From: an uncultured Bacteroides sp.
GTDB taxonomy: Bacteria; Bacteroidota; Bacteroidia; Bacteroidales; UBA932
DNA: 5,336 nucleotides
Assembly (NCBI GenBank): GCA_900546925.1
Contig: UREV01000039.1
Span: 1-5,336 of the forward strand
Direction of reading: 5' to 3'
The notes under the pieces were generated by a model, which saw nothing but the letters and a program-made list of their open reading frames with translations, had not been told where the DNA came from and ran no database searches. Of the stretch, positions 1-5,336 are shown piece after piece. How positions within the stretch are numbered: position 1 is the stretch's first letter; every line of letters starts with the position of its first letter. Made by a program: the position numbers and the translations under genes.

Positions 1-162
1 AAATCAACGCTCTCGATTATTTTCGTTTCGGTACTTGCTACTTGTACTTTGTCTTCAGTCTTTTCAATGAACTTCGTCATACTCAGGAACTTCCGCCCCT
101 CTTTTTCTGACCCCCCTGTCTGTCACTTGCGGTCCTTGTCAGACCCCCTTGTTTCAAACGGG
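1..162 (-). other. Probable rRNA operon leader (transcribed, non-coding)
   Basis: This is the stretch downstream of the strong minus-strand promoter at 167-197, running off the left edge. Read on the minus strand it has G-rich segments (near 106-160), then AGTTCATTGA (64-73), which resembles the boxA antitermination element found in Bacteroidetes 16S leaders (AGTTCTTTGA-like), then an A-rich tract. This layout is what I expect just before a 16S rRNA gene, which would begin beyond base 1. No rRNA sequence is inside the window, so the assignment is inferred from promoter strength and leader style. The G-rich part can form a weak hairpin (GTCTG 118-122 with CAGAC 140-144). An ATG-started frame (80 to the edge, 26 codons) also exists and is the main alternative reading. 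Confidence 0.5.
64..73 (-). promoter_or_regulatory. boxA-like antitermination element
   Basis: The minus strand reads AGTTCATTGA, about 90-100 nt after the predicted transcription start. It is close to the boxA-like AGTTCTTTGA seen in Bacteroidetes rRNA leaders, where boxA recruits the Nus antitermination complex. The match is short and rests on resemblance and position only. Confidence 0.35.
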
Positions 163-166
163 ATTG

Positions 167-197
167 CAAAGGTAGGGACTTTTTTTGAACTTCCAAA
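167..197 (-). promoter_or_regulatory. Strong Bacteroidetes-type promoter, probably rRNA operon P1
   Basis: On the minus strand a -33 element TTTG (194-197) is separated by exactly 19 bp from a perfect -7 element TACCTTTG (167-174), matching the Bacteroidetes primary-sigma consensus TTTG-N19-21-TAnnTTTG. The spacer and the upstream flank (198-230) carry long A tracts on this strand, as expected of an UP-like region of a stable-RNA promoter. Transcription would start near 160-163 and run left out of the window. It lies far downstream of the pepO terminator, so it opens a separate transcription unit. Confidence 0.7.
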
Positions 198-231
198 CTT
201 TTCCCGAACTTTTTTTTCGCCTTTTTTCAGT

Positions 232-260
232 CCTGTTACAGGGTTTATCATTTTAAATGA
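232..260. repeat. Two adjacent short palindromes upstream of the strong promoter
   Basis: CCTGTTACAGG (232-242) and TCATTTTAAATGA (248-260) are both perfect inverted repeats around a single central T, separated by 5 bp. They lie 35-63 bp upstream of the -33 element of the minus-strand promoter, where an activator, a repressor or an upstream-element protein could bind. The sequence does not show what binds, and the second palindrome is AT-rich and could be chance. Confidence 0.35.
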
Positions 261-716
261 CGATGGATGCGAGGGTTACACGGATGAAAAAATTTTTGCA
301 CAAAATCATTGACCTGAACCAGCAGGAGCGGCGGCAGACGCAGAGGCGAATTTCGGCGAACCTGGCGGCAGGCTGGTCGTGGATACCGGCGGCATGGATT
401 TGCGACGACCGGGCGGGAGGGAATTCGCACAACGCTCTAACAGACAGCCAATTTCGCATTTTCACGTCTGCCAGGTCCTATGACAAAACATACAACCTGG
501 CGAGTCCCAAAAGCAAGTCATATCATCGTATCAGACTGATTTTCTGTCGATTGCACTCAAATATAATAATACTCGCACCCGCCAGGTCGTCCAAGAATTC
601 AACCAGCCTGTATCGAGCGGCAGGAGGCGGAACTCAGGACGCGAATTACGCAGTACCTGAGCGGACGAGTCCGACCTCATGACGCGACCACGCCTGACGA
701 TTCGGCTCGCGAATAT
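261..716. other. Intergenic stretch without a recognisable gene
   Basis: I see no credible gene here. The open frames on both strands translate to low-complexity, basic or unstructured peptides unlike any family I know, and none has convincing initiation context. Base composition is uneven: about 310-420 is clearly GC-rich, whereas 480-570 is AT-rich, so the region may be a mosaic. It contains four copies of a GCCAGGT-type heptamer in alternating orientation (360-366, 470-476, 495-501, 581-587). The pair at 470 and 495 forms a 7-bp inverted repeat. A small palindrome CGGAC-GA-GTCCG lies at 662-673. It could hold an unrecognised small RNA or decayed gene remnants. Confidence 0.5.
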
Positions 717-757
717 CCATTTTGTACCACCTAAAACGTTTCTGCGGTACAAAATGG
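717..757. repeat. Palindromic repeat unit 1 (12-bp perfect arms)
   Basis: A perfect 12-bp inverted repeat, CCATTTTGTACC (717-728) and GGTACAAAATGG (746-757), encloses a 17-bp spacer that itself contains the palindrome AAACGTTT (734-741) almost exactly on the dyad axis. Transcribed RNA or extruded DNA would form a stable hairpin. Positions 724-751 match unit 2 at 23 of 28 bases with an offset of 51 bp. It lies downstream of the pepO terminator. It looks like a dispersed intergenic palindrome (REP- or MITE-like) or a protein-binding site; genomic copy number cannot be judged here. Confidence 0.75.
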
Positions 758-770
758 GAAATAAAACACA

Positions 771-807
771 TTTGGTACCGTTTAAAACGTTTTCGCGGTA
801 CATTTTG
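771..807. repeat. Palindromic repeat unit 2 (related to unit 1)
   Basis: This second member of the pair has arms GTACCG (775-780) and CGGTAC (796-801) around a spacer holding the perfect palindrome AAAACGTTTT (784-793). Its outer arms have diverged compared with unit 1 (GGTACA then TTTTG instead of AAAATG), so its hairpin is weaker. Because the offset to unit 1 is 51 bp, a multiple of three, the minus strand shows a spurious peptide repeat of the form YRxNVLxGTK, which I do not regard as coding. Confidence 0.7.
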
Positions 808-841
808 CTCAAAACGAGAATAAATCCAGCGGCAAGAGACG

Positions 842-875
842 AAAAAAAGGTGGACGACCGAAACAGCCGCCCACC
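842..875 (-). terminator. Rho-independent terminator of the cstA-pepO operon
   Basis: On the minus strand GGTGGGCGGC (866-875) pairs with GTCGTCCACC (849-858), giving a 10-bp stem with two G-U pairs and a 7-nt loop. Seven T residues (842-848) follow at once. It begins 23 nt after the pepO stop codon. All elements of an intrinsic terminator are present. Confidence 0.92.
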
Positions 876-898
876 CCTATTATATATAGTATAAAAAC

Positions 899-2926
899 CT
901 ACCAGACATTGACACGATCCTCAGGCTTCACGTAAAGAGAATCGCTCGGCTGGATATTGAACGCGTCATACCAATAACTGCATTGAGCCAACGCACCATT
1001 GATTCGCAGAACATCCAACGAATGAACATCCATCATGGTGAGATAGCGCTTGATCTCGTCGGAAGAAGTACCCGCCCACACATTCGCATAAGAAAGGAAG
1101 AATCTCTGTTCCGGCGTAAAACCATGATCATCAGCCAATCTGCCATGCTTCTGCTGCCACATCTGGAACGCATCGTAAGCGATATTCAATCCGCCATGGT
1201 CTGCGATATTCTCGCCAAGACACAAAGTTCCGTTCGCATGAAGCTCGCCAGGAATGACCCAGAGAGAATCGAAATACTCAGCCATCTTCGCACATGCAGT
1301 CTTAAATGCCTCAGCATCAGACGGTGCCCACCAGTCAGTCATATTGCCATCCTTGTCATACATACGGCCCTGATCATCGAAACCGTGAGTCATCTCGTGA
1401 CCGATAACGACACCGATAGCACCATAATTTGCCGCAGCATCAGCATTGAGATCAAACAGAGGCGGCTGCAGGAATCCCGCAGGGAAGCAAATTTCGTTGG
1501 TCGTAGGATTGTAGTACGCATTCACCGTCTGAGGCGACATATACCACTCCTCCTTGTCTACCGGCTTGTTATATTTCTTGCGGTAAGATAGTTCCCAATA
1601 GAAGGCGCGTGCCGCGCGGATGTTATCGTAAAGGCTCTTGTCCGGGTCAATGATGAGGTCACTCAGATCGTCCCATTTGTCAGGATATCCCACCTTAACT
1701 TTATAAGCAGCAAGTTTCTCCAACGCTATTTTCTTAGTGCTCTCGCTCATCCATTCCTGAGCAGAAATCCTGTTGGCCAATGACTTCTGCAGGTTGCTGA
1801 TAAGTTCGATCATTTCAGCCTTAGCCTCTTTAGAGAAATATTTCTCTACATACATCTGTCCTACAGCATCTGAAAGCAAATCATCTACAAGGCCTTCTGC
1901 ACGTTTCCACCTTGGGGTCTTCTCCTTCACACCGTAAATCTTCTTGGAATACTCGAAGTTCTCATCAGTGAACGCATCAGACAAAACTGAAGAAGCACCG
2001 AAGATTATCTGCCACTGGTACAATGTCTTGAGATCATCCAAAGATGCGTCTGCGAGAATCTTGCAGGCAGCAGCTACCGGCTCAGGCTGCTCCAAGTCCA
2101 CCTCGAATGTCTTGTCGAAGCCATATTCGTCGAAATATTTTCTCCAGTCGAAACCGCCGCAGATGGCAGTGAGTGAATCCACACTGATTTTATGATAGTT
2201 AGCTTCGGTATCGCGAAGTCTTTCCTGTGAATAGTAAGGCACTGCAAGTTGTGTTTCCAATGCCCATATACGTTCCATCTTGGCTGTAGCCACCTCATCA
2301 GAATATCCGCTGAGGACGAACAAATTATGCATATACTCTCTCATCGCATTCTTTACGACTGCATTCTGAGGAGTATCGGACAAATAATAATCCCTATTTC
2401 CAAGTGAAAGACCACTCTGGCATACACCTACGATATTCTGAGAAGCATTTTTCTTGTCAGCGGAAATGTAAATTCCGAAAAGAAGGTCATCATGCTCCTT
2501 GGCACAATGCGAAATAAGTTCTTCCTTAGTCTGAAGAGCATCCACCTCGGCAAGATGAGCCTGAAGAGGAGCCGCACCCTCAGCATTGAGCCTGGTCGAA
2601 TCCATCATCATATTATAAAGGTCTCCGACCTTCTGGGCGACACTCCCCTTCTTATTCTCTTTAGCCGCTATTTCCTTTATGAGTTCAGCAAGATCCTTAA
2701 CGTTCTCGTCCGACACTTTGGCGATAGTGCCCCACATCGGGTACTCGAGCGGCTGCGGATTCAGGTCAGCCCAATGTCCTGTAGCAAATCTCGCGAAGTC
2801 ATCGCCAGGACGCGCAGTCGTGTCCATGTATGCGTAATTGATACCGGCTGTTTTTACCGGTTTGTTGCCACCGCATGCAGTTGCAAGAAGCGCCGCACCG
2901 CACAGCAATAAAACACACTTTTTCAT
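899..2926 (-). CDS. pepO: M13 family zinc endopeptidase, lipoprotein (PepO-like)
   Basis: This is a neprilysin/ECE-type zinc endopeptidase that cleaves oligopeptides outside the cytoplasm. The 675 residues match the usual M13 length. Residues 1-18 form a lipoprotein signal (MKK, hydrophobic stretch, LATAC with lipidated Cys18), so the enzyme is probably anchored in an outer or periplasmic membrane face. The M13 N-terminal lid domain spans about 35-440 and the catalytic domain about 465-675. Visible active-site elements are the substrate-binding NAYY (Asn469-Ala470), zinc motif HEMTH (His510, Glu511, His514), third ligand in ENIAD (Glu572, Asp576), and His635 and Arg641, equivalent to neprilysin His711 and Arg717. 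Spacing follows neprilysin closely, so the enzyme should be active. The C-terminus ends VNVW, as in bacterial members. The start is fixed by the signal peptide. It lies 11 nt after the cstA stop, so the two are co-transcribed. Exact substrates are unknown. Confidence 0.95.
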   Translation of the reverse strand: MKKCVLLLCGAALLATACGGNKPVKTAGINYAYMDTTARPGDDFARFATGHWADLNPQPLEYPMWGTIAKVSDENVKDLAELIKEIAAKENKKGSVAQKVGDLYNMMMDSTRLNAEGAAPLQAHLAEVDALQTKEELISHCAKEHDDLLFGIYISADKKNASQNIVGVCQSGLSLGNRDYYLSDTPQNAVVKNAMREYMHNLFVLSGYSDEVATAKMERIWALETQLAVPYYSQERLRDTEANYHKISVDSLTAICGGFDWRKYFDEYGFDKTFEVDLEQPEPVAAACKILADASLDDLKTLYQWQIIFGASSVLSDAFTDENFEYSKKIYGVKEKTPRWKRAEGLVDDLLSDAVGQMYVEKYFSKEAKAEMIELISNLQKSLANRISAQEWMSESTKKIALEKLAAYKVKVGYPDKWDDLSDLIIDPDKSLYDNIRAARAFYWELSYRKKYNKPVDKEEWYMSPQTVNAYYNPTTNEICFPAGFLQPPLFDLNADAAANYGAIGVVIGHEMTHGFDDQGRMYDKDGNMTDWWAPSDAEAFKTACAKMAEYFDSLWVIPGELHANGTLCLGENIADHGGLNIAYDAFQMWQQKHGRLADDHGFTPEQRFFLSYANVWAGTSSDEIKRYLTMMDVHSLDVLRINGALAQCSYWYDAFNIQPSDSLYVKPEDRVNVW

Positions 2927-2937
2927 ATCTAATTAAT

Positions 2938-4398
2938 TTAGTTCTGTTTACGACGCATGTAGAGTATAGAAAACACCGCAAGCGAGAGCACGAAAGTGCT
3001 TATTCCTATGTACCAGTTCCACGTCACAGGCAGATTAAGACCTATCTTGGCGACGCAGAGGTATGTAACACATACGGCCGTCATGAATGCAGCAGGCAAC
3101 AGCGTGAGCATGAACGACATACCGCCGCGATATTTCACCAGATAAGCGGTAGCTGTCCACAGCATGAACACCGCCAGTGTCTGGTTCGCCCAACCGAAAT
3201 AACGCCAAATGACATTGAACCCATCCTCATCAGCGATGTTGTACCATAGCAGGAAGCTCGCCAAAATAAAGAGAGGAATACTGATAATCAGTCTATTACG
3301 GATAGGCTTCTGTGGAAGATGCAAGAAATCCGCCACGATGAGACGTGCGCTTCTGAACGCGGTATCGCCGCTCGTAATAGGAGCCGCCACCACACCGAGA
3401 ATCGCAAGTATTCCGCCCAGAATACCGAGCCAGCCTTCGGAGACCTTGACCACCACCTCAGGGGCTGCCGCAGAAAGACCGGGCCCGACTTCCGCCGCAC
3501 CACCGCCATAGAAGAACCAGGATGCGACTGTGGCCCAGATCAATGCCACTATGCCTTCGGTTATCATCGCTCCGTAGAACACTGGCCTGCCTAGTTTTTC
3601 ATCAGACACGCATCTGGCCATTAGAGGACTCTGTGTCGCATGGAAACCGCTTACTGCTCCACATGCTATAGTAATGAAGAGGCATGGAAACACAGGCTGT
3701 CCGCTAAGAAGACCCTTGGATTCTCCGAGATTACCGAGCCCATCCCAAATTTCAGGAAGAACTGGCCATTTCACGAACAGACATACCATAAGTGCCACAG
3801 CCATAAATAATAACGCGAAAGAAAATACCGGATAGATACGTCCGATAATCTTGTCGATAGGCATCAGCGTAGCCAAAAGATAGTAAAGGAAAATAACGCC
3901 CACCCATGCCATTATGGCGATTTTGCTGCCGTCTCCGGCGATGTCTCCCAAGATGAGTGCCGGGCTGAATACGAATACAGTTCCGACCAGCATCAGCACG
4001 ATAATGGAGAATGCCAATATGAATGTTTTGGTACCTTTTCCGAGATATTCGCCGACAAGGTCCGGAAGTCCGGCGCCGTTGTTCCTGATGGACAACATAC
4101 CTGTCATGTAGTCATGGACAGCTCCAGCAAAGATGCAGCCGAAAACTATCCACAGATATGCAGAAGGGCCAAATTTAGCACCCATGATAGCTCCGAATAT
4201 AGGACCGGTTCCGGCAATGTTAAGGAACTGGATCATATATACTTTCCAAGCCGGCATAGGAATATAGTCCACGCCATCTGCCTTAGTGATCGCGGGGGTC
4301 TTTCGTGAAGAATCCACACCGAACACCTTTTCCACCACTCTGCCGTAAATAAAATAACCGGCAACAAGAGCCACCAGGCTCACCAAAAATGAAAACAT
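2938..4398 (-). CDS. cstA: Carbon starvation protein CstA family transporter (short form)
   Basis: This inner-membrane protein of the CstA/BtsT family is known in Escherichia coli for peptide use during starvation and for pyruvate uptake. It has 486 residues and about 12 hydrophobic segments (for example 2-18, 78-98, 126-150, 161-178, 189-210, 236-252, 277-297, 322-342, 369-387, 404-421, 428-449, 462-481). The family signature GTGPIFG...AGAVHDYMTG (63-100), GFHATQSPLMA (251-261), TSGDTAFRSAR (342-352) and GWANQTLAVFMLW (402-414) are all visible. It is shorter than the ~700-residue enterobacterial proteins, as is common for the family in Bacteroidetes, and is not obviously truncated. The ATG start gives a complete first membrane helix. 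No Shine-Dalgarno is seen, which is normal for this phylum. It heads an operon with the peptidase pepO, favouring a role in peptide or amino-acid-derived carbon uptake; the transported substrate is inferred, not shown. Confidence 0.93.
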   Translation of the reverse strand: MFSFLVSLVALVAGYFIYGRVVEKVFGVDSSRKTPAITKADGVDYIPMPAWKVYMIQFLNIAGTGPIFGAIMGAKFGPSAYLWIVFGCIFAGAVHDYMTGMLSIRNNGAGLPDLVGEYLGKGTKTFILAFSIIVLMLVGTVFVFSPALILGDIAGDGSKIAIMAWVGVIFLYYLLATLMPIDKIIGRIYPVFSFALLFMAVALMVCLFVKWPVLPEIWDGLGNLGESKGLLSGQPVFPCLFITIACGAVSGFHATQSPLMARCVSDEKLGRPVFYGAMITEGIVALIWATVASWFFYGGGAAEVGPGLSAAAPEVVVKVSEGWLGILGGILAILGVVAAPITSGDTAFRSARLIVADFLHLPQKPIRNRLIISIPLFILASFLLWYNIADEDGFNVIWRYFGWANQTLAVFMLWTATAYLVKYRGGMSFMLTLLPAAFMTAVCVTYLCVAKIGLNLPVTWNWYIGISTFVLSLAVFSILYMRRKQN

Positions 4399-4457
4399 TG
4401 GCCTACAGTTTTAGTAACTTTATCTTGCGAATTTACAAATTTTCCCTGATAGACCCA

Positions 4458-4489
4458 CAAAAATCGTCACTTGATTACTAATATACAAA
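4458..4489 (-). promoter_or_regulatory. Candidate promoter of the cstA-pepO operon
   Basis: On the minus strand TTTG (4486-4489) is followed after 20 bp by GATTTTTG (4458-4465), which differs from the Bacteroidetes -7 consensus TAnnTTTG at only the first base. Transcription would start near 4450, leaving a leader of about 50 nt before cstA. The -33 element overlaps the T-rich tail of the terminator of the preceding gene, a compact arrangement. A second weaker -7-like AAAATTTG lies closer to the gene but lacks a well-spaced -33 partner. I see no clear CRP-type operator. Confidence 0.45.
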
Positions 4490-4519
4490 ATATCCCGGCG
4501 CTGTGCAACCGGGAATATA
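4486..4519 (-). terminator. Probable intrinsic terminator of the C13-like remnant
   Basis: On the minus strand CCGGG (4494-4498) pairs with CCCGG (4509-4513) around a 10-nt loop, and an ATAT/ATAT extension continues the stem past one bulged T. The stem is followed by ATTTTG. It begins about 15 nt after the stop codon of the preceding frame. The T tract is short (four T), so termination may be partial. Confidence 0.6.
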
Positions 4520-4534
4520 TGAATACCAAACTAA

Positions 4535-5284
4535 TTATTGAAAATGACGGACAATTGTTGTTGGTTCTCCAAATGGATTTTTGAATTTCACTGAAATATA
4601 ATAATCTTCCGGAATCTCGCCATCATACCTGAAGTCCACAAAAAATGTCGGCTCATAAAGAATTTCACAGCCATCAATCAATGTCCATTCATAATTTCCA
4701 ATTTTATTTGACCCGAACGGTAATGAAAAATTACCAGATTCAAGATTTCCCTGAATCAGATCGTCGGTAAAGTGCTGCCCCGGACGCCAAAGAGTGACTT
4801 CGTGAGAAAGCGTGTATGTTTTAAATGATGTTGTCAGTTTAGCTACCACAGAAGACTTAGACATAGCCTTAGGACAATCATGCTCCAACTTAACATAATT
4901 TTGAGACTGAGGATGAAGAGTTACATTTGTAGGAGTTTCCCACTCTATCGAACAGGACAATGCAGGCAACTTATCCACAGAGACAGTTCCAACATTACTT
5001 GTAGAAATATCAGAATCTCCAACAAGTTCAGGTTGCATAAGTTTAGTACCAGCTAACCCGTATGAATCTCCCATTGACTCTGAAACAGAACAATATTGTG
5101 GAATTTCTTCCTTACGGTCCATCTGCTTAGCATACTTGAAAATCTCCTCCATAGAAATTCCATCATACCCATTTTGCTCCGGATTAACAATATTATCGTA
5201 TGGCGTTTTGCCTGCAGCTGCAGCAGTCCAATGATATAGAAAGCTGTCGAACTTAAGATCATTTAAAGAATACGAATTTTGGGG
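4535..5284 (-). pseudogene. C-terminal remnant of a C13/caspase-like secreted peptidase
   Basis: The frame is open for 249 residues from 5284 to a TAA at 4535-4537 but has no start codon in its first 44 codons. Immediately upstream are two in-frame stops, TAG and TGA (5285-5290). The part before the first Met (5152) is clearly protein-like. SFLYHWTAAAAG (residues 14-25), the EF-hand-like stretch NPEQNGYDGISMEE (34-47) and FKYAKQMDRKEEIPQY resemble the end of the C13/caspase-like peptidase domain of Bacteroidetes secreted proteins, where I recall YxWTSAVxG...NNDGYVSMxEAFxYA...ETPQY. The remaining ~165 residues look beta-rich and may be an accessory Ig-like domain; I do not recognise that family. 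The catalytic His and Cys should lie further upstream and are absent. Starting at Met 5152 would cut through the conserved segment. Base composition is more AT-rich than cstA-pepO. A 205-residue hypothetical protein from 5152 remains the alternative. Confidence 0.6.
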
Positions 5285-5336
5285 TCACTAGTAAAACCCC
5301 GTGTTTGAATTAAAAGGGAACAAGCTTAATCTTCTG
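5281..5336 (-). mobile_element. Possible end of an inserted element (partial)
   Basis: At about 5281 the peptidase-like frame gives way to unrelated sequence. The junction shows GGGGT (5281-5285) and ACCCC (5296-5300) as an inverted pair around the palindrome ACTAGT (5287-5292). A minus-strand frame entering from the right edge ends QKIKLVPF followed by TAA (5310-5312), as would the C-terminus of a transposase lying 25-30 bp inside an element's end. I cannot name an IS family from 56 bases. A frameshift or nonsense decay of the peptidase gene without an insertion is the alternative. Confidence 0.3.

Noticed and set aside
1..80. Minus-strand ATG frame starting MTKFIEKTEDKVQ and open to the left edge
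   Set aside because: It coincides with a boxA-like element in the leader of a stable-RNA-type promoter; 26 codons without homology are weak evidence. Extending the contig would settle it.
658..679. Hairpin CGGAC-GA-GTCCG as a terminator or RNA element
   Set aside because: The stem is short, no T tract follows on either strand, and no gene ends nearby.
257..682. A 141-codon plus-strand open frame in the left intergenic region
   Set aside because: The translation lacks any recognisable motif or hydrophobic pattern, has no initiation context, and overlaps a compositionally uneven non-coding stretch.
717..807. A CRISPR array at the GGTAC repeats
   Set aside because: There are only two diverged palindromic units with no constant-length spacers and no cas genes in the window.
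983..1591. A 202-codon plus-strand frame inside pepO
   Set aside because: It is antisense to a well-supported M13 peptidase with intact active-site motifs, and its Arg/Ser/Ile-rich translation is typical of an antisense shadow.
4420..4450. A cstA promoter using AAAATTTG near 4432-4439 as the -7 element
   Set aside because: The nearest TTTG lies only about 14 bp upstream, too close for the Bacteroidetes spacing of 19-21 bp.
4535..5152. A complete 205-residue gene starting at Met 5152
   Set aside because: The reading frame carries recognisable conserved protein sequence for 44 codons upstream of this Met, so the Met is internal to an older, longer gene.

Overview
The window looks like chromosomal DNA of a Bacteroidales bacterium, with a gut Alistipes/Rikenellaceae-like relative as my best guess. 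Three things support this. There are two promoters of the Bacteroidetes type (TTTG, 19-20 bp, then TAnnTTTG or close to it). The genes have AT-rich sequence without a Shine-Dalgarno before their start codons. The proteins match Bacteroidetes families: a short CstA, an M13 lipoprotein peptidase and a C13/caspase-like secreted peptidase remnant. The genus is not proven from the sequence. Every gene and signal I can support reads on the minus strand, from right to left.

Right edge to 4486: the last ~56 bases look like the end of an inserted element. It breaks a reading frame (4535-5284) whose first 80 residues resemble the C-terminal part of a C13/caspase-like peptidase domain, followed by a beta-rich tail. 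The catalytic half is missing. The frame is AT-rich and ends at a hairpin terminator.

Middle (4486-842): a promoter overlapping that terminator probably drives a two-gene operon. cstA encodes a peptide/pyruvate-type carbon-starvation transporter and is followed after 11 nt by pepO, a zinc endopeptidase lipoprotein. The operon closes with a very clear rho-independent terminator (10-bp stem, 7 T). Together the genes suggest extracytoplasmic peptide cleavage coupled to uptake of peptides or small carbon acids.

Left (841-1): about 840 bases without a credible gene. They hold two related GGTAC-bounded palindromes 51 bp apart, a GC-rich stretch with no recognised gene, two short palindromes, and a textbook strong Bacteroidetes promoter (TTTG-N19-TACCTTTG). 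The leader after this promoter has a boxA-like element and looks like that of a ribosomal RNA operon. The 16S gene itself would lie just beyond base 1.
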